Of a stretch of 64,000 nt of DNA, positions 53,373-62,057 are shown piece after piece (position 1 is the first letter of the stretch; each line of letters begins with the position of its first letter). This stretch comes from Streptomyces sp. HUAS 15-9. Lineage in GTDB: Bacteria; Actinomycetota; Actinomycetes; Streptomycetales; Streptomycetaceae. The notes beneath the pieces are model-generated. The model made no database searches. It saw only the letters and a program-made list of their open reading frames with translations, and had not been told where the DNA came from. The position numbers and the translations under genes are program-made. The stretch covers positions 2,418,001 to 2,482,000 of the forward strand of contig NZ_CP106798.1 of NCBI RefSeq assembly GCF_025642155.1, read 5' to 3'.

Positions 53373-54140
53373 TCAGTGGTGGCCGGGAAGGCTCGGTGGG
53401 CTCGAGTCGGGTTTGCCGGCGATCCAGTCCTGGAGGGCGCGGCTGGGGCCGGCCCAGCGGCGGTCGTGACGGTAGGCGCGCAGGATGGCCCTGGCCCGGG
53501 CGCGCGGGCGGTTGCGGTAGAAGCGTCTGGCCCAGGGGGAGGCGGGGCTGGCCAGGCGGATCGCGCCGACGAGGGCGACCACCGGCACGATCACGCCGAA
53601 CAGCGCGGTGCGCAGCTTGCCCTTGGAGAGCGCGACGAGGGCGCAGACGAAGTTGCCCGTGATGGTCAGGACGACCGTGCCGCGGTCCTGGAGCTCCTCC
53701 TGCGAGAGGTCGTTGACGCCGAACGGCGCGAAGCCCGCGAGGAGCAGCCCGACGAGGGCGGCCGTGACGACGACGACCTCGACGCTCTGGCGGCCCTCCT
53801 CGGTCCAGTAGACGTCGGCGAGGTGCAGGACCAGCGCGAACTCATCGAGGACCAGCCCGGCGCCGACACCGAAGACGACCGCGGCGAAGGCCGCCCCGAA
53901 GCCGTGCCGGTCGGCGGCGGCGACGGCCCCGAACCCGCCGATGACGGTGAGGATGACACCGGGCACGACGTGGTGGATGTGCAGCCCGCCCGCCTTCACA
54001 TTGCCGAACGGGCCCCGGCCCACCCGGATCAGACGGGTGATGACACGGGTGATCAGAAAGGTCAGGACGAACGCGGTCAGCGCGAGGAGCAGCGGAAGCT
54101 TGCCGGGTTCGATGATGTTCCGCTCCAGCCAGTGCCCCAT
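53373..54140 (-). CDS. Conserved integral membrane protein
   Basis: A 255-residue protein with about six helices. Conserved-looking polar motifs include GGLHIHHVVPG near the first loop and DEFALVLHLADVYW in the middle. These His/Asp/Glu groups suggest metal or proton binding, but I do not recognise the family. The C-terminal 60 residues are basic. It converges with the rhomboid-like gene (23 bases between stops) and is divergent from cobS. Function unknown. Confidence 0.75.
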   Translation of the reverse strand: MGHWLERNIIEPGKLPLLLALTAFVLTFLITRVITRLIRVGRGPFGNVKAGGLHIHHVVPGVILTVIGGFGAVAAADRHGFGAAFAAVVFGVGAGLVLDEFALVLHLADVYWTEEGRQSVEVVVVTAALVGLLLAGFAPFGVNDLSQEELQDRGTVVLTITGNFVCALVALSKGKLRTALFGVIVPVVALVGAIRLASPASPWARRFYRNRPRARARAILRAYRHDRRWAGPSRALQDWIAGKPDSSPPSLPGHH

Positions 54141-54273
54141 GTGCGCACTTTATCCCTGAACATCTCGACTGATCGCCGAGTGTCCCGGTGATCCCGCCGA
54201 GTCTCTCCGGCGATCCCGCCCGGTCTCCCCCGCGGCCGTGCGCAGCGGTCCGACCGCCGGGTAACCTGCGCCG

Positions 54274-55058
54274 GTGTCCAAGATCCCCTGGCCGGACGGC
54301 CCGCGCTTCGCCTTCGGCATCCTCACCGTGCTCCCGGTCGGTGTCCCCCGCTGGGACCGGGAGGCCGCACGCGGCGGCATGCTCTGCGCCCCGCTGGCCG
54401 GGCTCGTGATCGGCGGCTGCGCGGCGGCACTCGGCGGCCTGTCGCTGTTCCTCGGCGCCGGGTCCCTGCTCGCGGCCGTCGCCACCGCCGCCGTACCCGC
54501 CGCCCTCACCCGGGGCCTGCACCTCGACGGGCTGGCCGACACCGCGGACGGGCTGGGCAGCGGCAAGCCCGCCGAGGAAGCACTGCGGATCATGAAGCAG
54601 TCGGACATCGGCCCGTTCGGGGTCATCACCCTCCTGTTCGTCCTGCTGACCCAGGTGGCCGCGCTGGCCCAGGCGTACGGCGACTCGTGGGCCCGGGGCG
54701 CGCTCGCCGCAATCGTCTCGGCGACCGCCGCCCGGCTGACGCTGACCCTCACGGCCCGCGCCGGGATACCGGCCGCCCGGCCGGACGGACTGGGGGCGGC
54801 GGTCGCCGGGGTGGTGCCGCGCGGCGGCGCGGTGGCCGTCGCACTCGCCGTCGTCGCGCTCGCCGCGGCGGGGGCGCCTTCTTCGGGCCGTACGACATCG
54901 CCCGTACCGCCCTCGCGGTCGTCGCCGCCGTCGCCGTGGCCGAACTCCTGCTGCGCCACTGCACACGCCGCTTCGGCGGGATCACCGGTGATGTGTTCGG
55001 CGGGCTCGCCGAGACGGCCGCCACCACGGCACTCGTGGTTCTCTCACTGGGTCGCTAG
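54274..55058 (+). pseudogene. cobS: cobS (adenosylcobinamide-GDP ribazoletransferase), frameshifted
   Basis: The first 200 residues from GTG 54274 are Cob[16 protein letters not shown], then [19 protein letters not shown] and [13 protein letters not shown]. The reading frame is then lost at the five-G run 54870-54874. In the other frame the missing end continues as [14 protein letters not shown], then [19 protein letters not shown], the conserved C-terminal motif, ending at 55058. Adding one G restores a 261-residue protein of normal length. It is either a sequencing error in a homopolymer or a real inactivating deletion. TAACCT at 54262-54267 suggests a leaderless start. The enzyme joins the lower ligand to complete cobalamin. 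Confidence 0.85.
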
Positions 55059-55103
55059 GCTCGTCCGCCGACATGGACAAGTACGTGTGATCGGGGGACC
55101 TCC

Positions 55104-55724
55104 ATGCCGAAGCTGCGCCGTGCCGTGGCCTGGATCATCGACTTCGGGCTGGTGATCGCGGCGGCCTCGCTGCTCGCCGTGCTCACCTTCCACCGGATAT
55201 CAGCACTCGTCACCGACGTTCCGGAACTGGCGACCCGCGGCGGGTTCGACCTGCTGACCTCCCGCGGTGACGTCGTCGACGCCTCCACGGACCTGGGCCT
55301 CTCACTGTGGGACAAGGTCGTGCTGGACGTGGAGGAGGCCTTCGCCGCGCTCGTCGTCGTCACGTTCCTCTACCAGTGGGCCTGCCTCGCCCTGCTCGGC
55401 CGCACCGTCGGCAAGGGGCTCCTCGGGCTCCGGGTCACCCCGCGGCTGTCCCGGCACGCCGCCCGCCGGGCCGCCGTCACCACCGCGGCCGACGTCGCCG
55501 TGTACGCGGTCGCCTGCGTCCTGCTGATCGAGGGTCAGTTCGCCCTGTCGGTGCTGGTGTGGGCGCTGGCGGTGGCGCTGTTCCTGGTCAACGCCGTGCC
55601 GGTGCTCCTCCCGGGGCGCCGCTCGCTGGCCGACCGGCTGTCCGGCACCTCGGTCACCGGGCTCGGCCTCGGCGCGCCCACCGCCGTGGAGCCGGACCCG
55701 GCGACGCCGACGCGGTCCTGGTAG
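55104..55724 (+). CDS. RDD-family membrane protein
   Basis: A 206-residue protein beginning LRRAVAWIIDFGLVIA, with the RDD-type Arg and Asp in the first helix, and three more helices. TVGKGLLGLRV follows the second pair. A hydrophilic Pro-rich tail ends it. RDD proteins may be ion transporters or chaperones; role here unknown. The start follows GGGGGACCTCC. Confidence 0.88.
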   Translation: MPKLRRAVAWIIDFGLVIAAASLLAVLTFHRISALVTDVPELATRGGFDLLTSRGDVVDASTDLGLSLWDKVVLDVEEAFAALVVVTFLYQWACLALLGRTVGKGLLGLRVTPRLSRHAARRAAVTTAADVAVYAVACVLLIEGQFALSVLVWALAVALFLVNAVPVLLPGRRSLADRLSGTSVTGLGLGAPTAVEPDPATPTRSW

Positions 55725-55939
55725 GCGCCCGGCGCCGAAGATGACCATGGCGCCACGCACCGGTGAACGGCATGCGGGAATGAGCGGACGCACACACGCG
55801 CGTAGGCTCGTCCCGGGTGTTCGCCGACAGGGTGAAGGCCCCGCTCGAGACGCGCCCCGCCCGGGGTCGGCTCCCCCGGGCCCGGTCGACCCACCCACTC
55901 GGCCACAGCAACTTCACATCGGAAGCGAGTTTCACCACA

Positions 55940-57466
55940 GTGACTGCTCTTACTCTCAGCACCGCCGCGGCGCCCGGCCTGCGGGCCGACGCGATCGTGA
56001 TCGGTGTCGCCAAGGGCGCCAAGGGACCCGTCGTCGCGGCGGGTGCCGAAGCCGTGGACAAGGCGTACGACGGCCGGCTCGCCGACGTCCTGGACACCCT
56101 CGGCGCCGCCGGTGCCGAGGGTGAGCTGACGAAGCTGCCCTCCCCGGCCGGCTTCAAGGCACCGCTCGTGGTGGCGGTGGGCCTGGGCGCGGAGCCGGAG
56201 AAGGACGCGCCCTACGACGCCGAGACGCTGCGCCGGGCCGCCGGTGTCGCCGCCCGCGCGCTCGCCGGGACCAGGAAGGCCGCCTTCGCGCTGCCCGTCG
56301 CCGACGCCGACGCCGTGGGCGCGATCGGCGAGGGCGTGCTGCTGGGCGCGTACTCCTTCGACACGTACAAGGACAACGGCAAGGACGCCAAGGCGAAGAA
56401 CGGCCGGACGCCGCTCGCCGAGGCCTCCCTGCTCGGCGGCAAGCCCCGCGACGCGGCGCACAAGGCGGCCCTGGCCCGCGCGACCGCGGTCTGTGAGGAG
56501 CTCAACCGCGCCCGCGACCTGATCAACATGCCGCCGAACGACCTCAACCCGGCGCAGTTCGCCGCGATCGCGCAGACCGCGGCCAAGGAGCACGGCCTCA
56601 AGGTGCAGGTGCTCGACGAGAAGGCCCTGGCCAAGGGCGGCTACGGGGGCATCCTCGGCGTCGGCGGCGGCTCGGCGTCGGCCCCGCGCCTGGTGAAGCT
56701 GTCGTACACGAACGCGAAGGCGAACAAGCACCTGGCCTTCGTCGGCAAGGGCATCACCTACGACTCGGGCGGCATCTCCCTGAAGCCGGCCGGTCACAAC
56801 GAGACGATGAAGTGCGACATGAGCGGCGCGGCCGCCGTGTTCGCCGCCGTCGTCGCGGCCGCGCGCCTGGGCCTGGAGGTCAATGTCACCGGCTGGCTGG
56901 CGCTGGCCGAGAACATGCCCTCGGGCGCCGCCGTACGCCCGGGTGACGTGCTGCGCATGTACAGCGGCAAGACCGTCGAGGTGCTCAACACGGACGCCGA
57001 GGGCCGGCTGGTCCTCGCCGACGCGCTGTGGGCCGCCTCGGCGGAGCAGCCGGACGCGATCGTGGACGTGGCGACGCTGACCGGCGCGATGGTGCTGGCG
57101 CTCGGCAACCGGACCATGGGCGTCATGGCCAACGACGACGCGTTCCGCAGCACGGTGCACGAGACCGCCGAGCAGGTCGGCGAGCCCTCGTGGCCGATGC
57201 CGCTGCCCGAGCACCTGCGCAAGGGCATGGACTCCCCCACCGCCGACATCGCCAACATGGGTGAGCGCGCGGGCGGCGGCCTGGTCGCCGGTCTCTTCCT
57301 GCGCGAGTTCGTCGGCGAGGGCATCACCTGGGCCCACCTGGACATCGCCGGGCCCGCCTTCAACGAGCAGGGCCCCTTCGGCTACACCCCGAAGGGCGGC
57401 ACGGGCTCGGCGGTGCGCACGCTGGTGCGGCTGGCCGAGCTGAGCGCCGACGGCGAACTGGACTGA
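55940..57466 (+). CDS. pepA: Leucyl aminopeptidase (M17)
   Basis: A 508-residue M17 metallopeptidase. The C-terminal catalytic domain includes VGKGITYDSGGISLKP, KCDMSGAAAV, and the signature NTDAEGRLVLADAL with metal ligands Asp and Glu. The N-terminal macro-like domain starts at GTG 55940 (VTALTLSTAAAPG); the frame extends to 55817 without a ribosome site. It removes N-terminal residues from peptides in the cytosol. The position near dlaT matches M. tuberculosis pepB (Rv2213). A terminator follows at 57485. Confidence 0.95.
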   Translation: MTALTLSTAAAPGLRADAIVIGVAKGAKGPVVAAGAEAVDKAYDGRLADVLDTLGAAGAEGELTKLPSPAGFKAPLVVAVGLGAEPEKDAPYDAETLRRAAGVAARALAGTRKAAFALPVADADAVGAIGEGVLLGAYSFDTYKDNGKDAKAKNGRTPLAEASLLGGKPRDAAHKAALARATAVCEELNRARDLINMPPNDLNPAQFAAIAQTAAKEHGLKVQVLDEKALAKGGYGGILGVGGGSASAPRLVKLSYTNAKANKHLAFVGKGITYDSGGISLKPAGHNETMKCDMSGAAAVFAAVVAAARLGLEVNVTGWLALAENMPSGAAVRPGDVLRMYSGKTVEVLNTDAEGRLVLADALWAASAEQPDAIVDVATLTGAMVLALGNRTMGVMANDDAFRSTVHETAEQVGEPSWPMPLPEHLRKGMDSPTADIANMGERAGGGLVAGLFLREFVGEGITWAHLDIAGPAFNEQGPFGYTPKGGTGSAVRTLVRLAELSADGELD

Positions 57467-57484
57467 CCCTCCCCCCGGGGACGG

Positions 57485-57522
57485 GGACCGCGGCGCCCGC
57501 CATACCGGGGGTGCCGCGGTCC
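57485..57522. terminator. Terminator after pepA
   Basis: Perfect 10-bp stem GGACCGCGGC / GCCGCGGTCC with an 18-base loop. Confidence 0.75.
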
Positions 57523-57531
57523 GCTCGGCCG

Positions 57532-57571
57532 AGTGGGACGCCTCACATCCGGTCAAGTGGGACGCCTCACA
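57532..57571. repeat. Direct repeat upstream of lpdA
   Basis: AGTGGGACGCCTCACA occurs at 57532-57547 and again at 57556-57571, a 24-bp period. It lies between the pepA terminator and the lpdA start and may mark promoter or activator sites. Confidence 0.8.
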
Positions 57572-57724
57572 CTGTGGCCCCGCGTCTCGAACTCGAGCGA
57601 CAGGTGCGAAGATGGAGCCCGGCAGGACAGGGCCCCCACCACAGGGCCGAAGAACAGCGGCCGGACACCAGCCGCCGACCGGTCACCGAAGACCGGCGTG
57701 GCGCACATGCATGGAGGACGTGAC

Positions 57725-59113
57725 GTGGCGAACGACGCCAGCACCGTTTTCGACCTAGTGATCCTCGGCGGTGGTAGCGGTGGTTACGCCGCGGCCCTGC
57801 GCGGGGCTCAGCTGGGCCTGGACGTCGCCCTGATCGAGAAGGACAAGGTCGGCGGCACCTGCCTGCACCGGGGTTGCATCCCCACCAAGGCACTTCTGCA
57901 CGCGGGCGAGGTCGCCGACCAGGCCCGCGAGAGCGAGCAGTTCGGTGTGAAGGCCACGTTGGAGGGCATCGACGTACCGGCCGTCCACAAGTACAAGGAC
58001 GAGGTCATCTCGGGCCTGTACAAGGGTCTGCAGGGGCTCATCGCCTCGCGGAAGGTGACCTACATCGAGGGCACGGGGCGGCTGTCCTCCCCGACCTCCG
58101 TGGACGTGAACGGCCAGCGCGTCCAGGGCCGCCACATCCTCCTCGCGACCGGCTCCGTGCCGAAGTCGCTGCCGGGCCTGGAGATCGACGGCGACCGCAT
58201 CATCTCCTCCGACCACGCCCTCGTCCTGGACCGCGTGCCGAAGTCCGCGATCATCCTGGGCGGCGGCGTCATCGGCGTCGAGTTCGCGTCGGCGTGGAAG
58301 TCCTTCGGCTCCGACGTCACGGTGATCGAGGGCCTCAAGCACCTCGTCCCGGTCGAGGACGAGAACTCCTCCAAGCTTCTCGAGCGCGCGTTCCGCAAGC
58401 GCGGGATCAAGTTCAACCTCGGCACGTTCTTCTCGAAGGCCGAGTACACCCAGGACGGCGTCAAGGTCACCCTCGCCGACGGCAAGGAGTACGAGGCGGA
58501 GGTCCTCCTCGTCGCCGTCGGCCGTGGCCCGGTCTCGCAGGGCCTGGGCTACGAGGAGCAGGGCATCGCGATGGACCGCGGCTACGTCCTGGTCGACGAG
58601 TACATGGGGACGAACGTCCCGACCGTCTCGGCCGTCGGTGACCTGGTCCCGACGCTCCAGCTCGCGCACGTCGGCTTCGCCGAGGGCATCCTGGTGGCGG
58701 AGCGTCTGGCCGGTCTCAAGACCGTTCCGATCGACTACGACGGCGTGCCGCGGGTGACGTACTGCCACCCGGAGGTCGCCTCCGTGGGCATCACCGAGGC
58801 CAAGGCCAAGGAGGTCTACGGCGCGGACAAGGTCGTCACCGTCAAGTTCCCCCTGGGCGGCAACGGCAAGAGCCGGATCCTGAAGACCGCGGGCGAGATC
58901 AAGCTCGTCCAGGTCAAGGACGGCGCCGTGGTCGGCGTCCACATGGTCGGCGACCGCATGGGCGAGCAGGTCGGCGAGGCCCAGCTGATCTACAACTGGG
59001 AGGCGCTGCCGTCGGAGGTCGCGCAGCTCATCCACGCCCACCCGACGCAGAACGAGGCGCTCGGCGAGGCCCACCTGGCCCTGGCCGGCAAGCCCCTCCA
59101 CATGCACGACTGA
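57725..59113 (+). CDS. lpdA: Dihydrolipoyl dehydrogenase (E3)
   Basis: A 462-residue flavoprotein disulfide reductase. FAD motif GGGSGGYAAALRG, redox-active Cys46 and Cys51 in GGTCLHRGCIPTK, NAD motif ILGGGVIGVEFAS, and the C-terminal active-site HAHPTQNEALGE with His-Glu pair. The start is GTG 57725, with GGAGG upstream at about 57713. It reoxidises the lipoyl groups of the E2 encoded next (62 bases downstream), and with aceE makes a 2-oxoacid dehydrogenase complex. Confidence 0.96.
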   Translation: MANDASTVFDLVILGGGSGGYAAALRGAQLGLDVALIEKDKVGGTCLHRGCIPTKALLHAGEVADQARESEQFGVKATLEGIDVPAVHKYKDEVISGLYKGLQGLIASRKVTYIEGTGRLSSPTSVDVNGQRVQGRHILLATGSVPKSLPGLEIDGDRIISSDHALVLDRVPKSAIILGGGVIGVEFASAWKSFGSDVTVIEGLKHLVPVEDENSSKLLERAFRKRGIKFNLGTFFSKAEYTQDGVKVTLADGKEYEAEVLLVAVGRGPVSQGLGYEEQGIAMDRGYVLVDEYMGTNVPTVSAVGDLVPTLQLAHVGFAEGILVAERLAGLKTVPIDYDGVPRVTYCHPEVASVGITEAKAKEVYGADKVVTVKFPLGGNGKSRILKTAGEIKLVQVKDGAVVGVHMVGDRMGEQVGEAQLIYNWEALPSEVAQLIHAHPTQNEALGEAHLALAGKPLHMHD

Positions 59114-59175
59114 CCCTCGGTCGACGCACGCGACGACACAGACTTCCGCACTTTCCGTAAGGAGCAACCGAAACC

Positions 59176-60942
59176 ATGGCGGTTTCCGTAACCCTTCCGG
59201 CGCTCGGCGAGAGCGTCACCGAGGGCACTGTCACCCGCTGGCTGAAGGCCGAGGGCGAGCGCGTCGAGGCCGACGAGCCACTGCTCGAGGTCTCCACCGA
59301 CAAGGTCGACACCGAGATCCCCTCCCCCGCGTCCGGCATCCTGGCCTCCATCAAGGTCGCCGAGGACGAGACGGTCGAGGTCGGCGCCGAGCTGGCCGTC
59401 ATCGACGACGGCACGGGCGCGCCCGTCGCCGCTCCGGCCCCGGCCGCCGCCGAGGCTCCGGCTCCCCGCGCCGCGCCGGCACCGGTCGCCGAGGCCCCCG
59501 CCGCTCCCGCCCCGGCCCCCGTGGCCGCGGCTCCGGCCGCCCCTGCCGGTGGCGCCACGGGCACGGACGTGGTCCTGCCCGCGCTCGGCGAGTCCGTCAC
59601 CGAGGGCACCGTCACCCGCTGGCTGAAGGCGGTCGGCGAGTCCGTCGAGGCCGACGAGCCGCTGCTCGAGGTCTCCACCGACAAGGTCGACACCGAGATC
59701 CCGGCGCCCGCCTCCGGCGTGCTGCTGGAGATCGTGGTCGGCGAGGACGAGACCGCCGAGGTCGGCGCCAAGCTGGCCGTCATCGGCGCCCCGGGCGCGG
59801 CTCCGGCTCCGGCTGCTCCGGCTCCGGCGCCCGTCGCTGCCCCGGCTCCGGCCCCGGCCGCACCGGCGCCCGCTCCGGTGGCTCCCCCGGCTCCGGCCGC
59901 TCCCGCCCCCGTCGCCCCCGCCCCCGTCGCCGCCGCTCCGGCCCCCGCGCCGGTCGTCCCGGTCGCCGCGGTGCCGACCGCCCCGGCTGTCCCGCCCGCG
60001 ACCGCCGGTGACGAGGGCGCGTACGTGACCCCGCTGGTGCGCAAGCTCGCCGCCGAGAACGGCGTCGACCTGGCCACCGTCAAGGGCACCGGCGTCGGCG
60101 GCCGTATCCGCAAGCAGGACGTCATCGCAGCCGCCGAGGCCGCGAAGGCCGCCGCTCCGGCTCCCGCCCCCGTCGCCGCCGCTCCGGCCGCCAAGAAGGC
60201 GCCGACCCTGGAGGTCTCCCCCCTCCGCGGCCAGACCGTCAAGATGCCCCGCATCCGCAAGGTCATCGGCGACAACATGGTCAAGGCGCTGCACGAGCAG
60301 GCCCAGCTGTCGTCGGTCGTCGAGGTCGACGTCACGCGCCTGATGCGGCTGCGCGCCCAGGCCAAGGACTCGTTCGCCGCGCGCGAGGGCGTCAAGCTCT
60401 CCCCGATGCCGTTCTTCGTGAAGGCGGCGGCCCAGGCGCTGAAGGCCTACCCGGTCATCAACGCCCGGATCAACGAGGCCGAGGGCACGATCACCTACTT
60501 CGACTCCGAGAACATCGGAATCGCGGTGGACTCCGAGAAGGGCCTGATGACCCCGGTCATCAAGCACGCGGGCGACCTGAACATCGCCGGCATCGCCAAG
60601 GCCACGGCGGAGCTCGCGGGCAAGGTCCGCGCCAACAAGATCACGCCCGACGAGCTGTCCGGCGCGACCTTCACCATCTCCAACACCGGTTCGCGCGGCG
60701 CGCTCTTCGACACGATCATCGTGCCGCCGGGCCAGGTCGCGATCCTCGGCATCGGTGCCACGGTCAAGCGTCCGGCCGTCATCGAGACCGAGGAGGGCAC
60801 GGTCATCGGCGTCCGCGACATGACCTACCTGACCCTCTCCTACGACCACCGCCTGGTGGACGGCGCCGACGCGGCCCGTTACCTGACGGCGGTCAAGGCG
60901 ATCCTGGAGGCGGGCGAGTTCGAGGTCGAGCTGGGCCTCTGA
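59176..60942 (+). CDS. 2-oxoacid dehydrogenase E2 (dihydrolipoyl acyltransferase) with two lipoyl domains
   Basis: A 588-residue E2 of the actinobacterial DlaT/SucB type. Two lipoyl domains have lipoyl-lysines Lys43 and Lys170, each in [10 protein letters not shown]. Ala/Pro-rich linkers join them. The E3-binding domain (about 277-315) is [20 protein letters not shown]. The catalytic core (about 355-588) has the active site [11 protein letters not shown] (His558, Asp562). It starts ATG 59176 after AAGGAG. In this phylum one E2 serves both pyruvate and 2-oxoglutarate complexes. A long terminator follows. Confidence 0.95.
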   Translation: MAVSVTLPALGESVTEGTVTRWLKAEGERVEADEPLLEVSTDKVDTEIPSPASGILASIKVAEDETVEVGAELAVIDDGTGAPVAAPAPAAAEAPAPRAAPAPVAEAPAAPAPAPVAAAPAAPAGGATGTDVVLPALGESVTEGTVTRWLKAVGESVEADEPLLEVSTDKVDTEIPAPASGVLLEIVVGEDETAEVGAKLAVIGAPGAAPAPAAPAPAPVAAPAPAPAAPAPAPVAPPAPAAPAPVAPAPVAAAPAPAPVVPVAAVPTAPAVPPATAGDEGAYVTPLVRKLAAENGVDLATVKGTGVGGRIRKQDVIAAAEAAKAAAPAPAPVAAAPAAKKAPTLEVSPLRGQTVKMPRIRKVIGDNMVKALHEQAQLSSVVEVDVTRLMRLRAQAKDSFAAREGVKLSPMPFFVKAAAQALKAYPVINARINEAEGTITYFDSENIGIAVDSEKGLMTPVIKHAGDLNIAGIAKATAELAGKVRANKITPDELSGATFTISNTGSRGALFDTIIVPPGQVAILGIGATVKRPAVIETEEGTVIGVRDMTYLTLSYDHRLVDGADAARYLTAVKAILEAGEFEVELGL

Positions 60943-60959
60943 TCTCCCTGATCAGGCAG

Positions 60960-61010
60960 TACGACGAAGCCCCCGCCCGGAGTTCTTCTCCGGGCGGGGG
61001 CTTCGTCGTA
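60960..61010. terminator. Strong terminator after the E2 gene
   Basis: Perfect 23-bp stem with a TTCTT loop (60983-60987); arms begin TACGACGAAGCCCCCGCCC. It separates the E2 gene from gntR. Confidence 0.95.
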
Positions 61011-61149
61011 CGAGGCGCATCGGGGTGGACCCTCTGTAACAGGTATCACCCTGTGGCGAGAGCACCCGTGCTCTGCCCGGCCGGGGCCGCGGCCGTATTG
61101 TCTAAGGGTCCCGCCGACCCGCCGGGGTCCGCACTGCCGAGGAGCCCTC

Positions 61150-61773
61150 ATGACCGCGCCCGTCGTCCACTCGCTGCGCGAACAGATCCGCGAGCACATC
61201 GTGGAGGGGATCGTCAGCGGGCGCTGGCAGCCGGGTGAGCGCATCGTGGAGCGGCGGATCGCCACCGAGCTGGAGGTCAGCCAGACCCCGGTCCGTGAGG
61301 CGCTGCGCGAGCTCGAGTCGCTGCGCCTGATCGAGTCCGCACCGAACAAGGGCGTACGGGTCCGGAACCTGACCGCGGCGGACCTGGAGGAGAGCTACCC
61401 GGTCCGGGCCGGCCTCGAGGCCATCGCGGCGGAGCTGGCGGCCGAGCGGCTCGCCGTGGACTGCTCGGCCCTGGAGCCCCACGTGCTGGCCCTGTACGAG
61501 GCCGACCGCGCCGCCGACGGCACCGCCCAGGTCCGCCACACGGTCGGCTTCCACCGCGAGCTCGTGCGCGCGGCGGACAACTCGGTGCTGCTGCACACCT
61601 GGGAAGGGCTCGGCATCGAGGTCTTCACGGCGCTGTCCATCCGCTGGCTGGGCACGGTCCAGCAGTCCTACGCGGAGGAGCACGAGGAGCTGGTGCAGGC
61701 CTTCAAGCGCCGGGATCCGCAGATCGCGGAGCTGGTGAAGGCGCATGTCCTCGGCTGCGCACCCCGCGCCTGA
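61150..61773 (+). CDS. GntR-family (FCD-domain) transcriptional regulator
   Basis: A 207-residue GntR regulator. The winged HTH (about 5-70) is VSQTPVREALRELESLRLIE; the C-terminal FCD domain (about 80-200) is helical with EAIAAELAAERL and HTVGFHRELVRAADNSVLL, holding the metal-binding His/Asp. Placed between the E2 and aceE genes, it probably controls aceE or the lpd-E2 pair, in the manner of PdhR, but by a different ligand domain. It starts ATG 61150 after GAGG. The palindromes at 61891-61942 are candidate sites. Confidence 0.92.
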   Translation: MTAPVVHSLREQIREHIVEGIVSGRWQPGERIVERRIATELEVSQTPVREALRELESLRLIESAPNKGVRVRNLTAADLEESYPVRAGLEAIAAELAAERLAVDCSALEPHVLALYEADRAADGTAQVRHTVGFHRELVRAADNSVLLHTWEGLGIEVFTALSIRWLGTVQQSYAEEHEELVQAFKRRDPQIAELVKAHVLGCAPRA

Positions 61774-61853
61774 TTCACCTGATTCACTTCGTTCAGGAGA
61801 GCGCAGCCCTGCTCATACGCCTCCCCACCTGCGAAAACAAGGCGATTCCACGT

Positions 61854-61942
61854 CACCCGGTGCCACCGATGAAGGCACCGGGTGCCGACTTTCTCGAAAT
61901 CGAGAAGTTTTGCCTCTCAACCCTTTGATCGATCATCGATCA
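61854..61942. promoter_or_regulatory. Hairpin and two palindromes upstream of aceE
   Basis: An 11-bp stem CACCCGGTGCC/GGCACCGGGTG (61854-61884) follows gntR and is probably its terminator. Next is the perfect inverted repeat TTCTCGA-AA-TCGAGAA (61891-61906). Then comes TGATCGAT-C-ATCGATCA (61926-61942), a perfect 8+8 palindrome. The two lie 152-116 bases before the aceE ATG and are the best regulator sites in this intergenic region. Confidence 0.7.
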
Positions 61943-62057
61943 GAGAGTTACAGTCGCCGACGGACCACCCAAGTCCACGCCCTGTCCTGCCAAAGACCAA
62001 GGGCACCCAGATCCCTTACCGATGAGGGAACCCCCTTCGACTGAGGAAGGCGGCGAC

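Noticed and set aside
47016-54273. Cobalamin riboswitch before cobU, cobT or cobS
   Set aside because: The upstream gaps are short and lack the conserved GCCACTG-type B12 box.
54687-55058. Separate small gene in the frame of the cobS C-terminus
   Set aside because: Its first two thirds are a shadow of cobS; only the end from about 54870 is homologous, which is explained by a frameshift.
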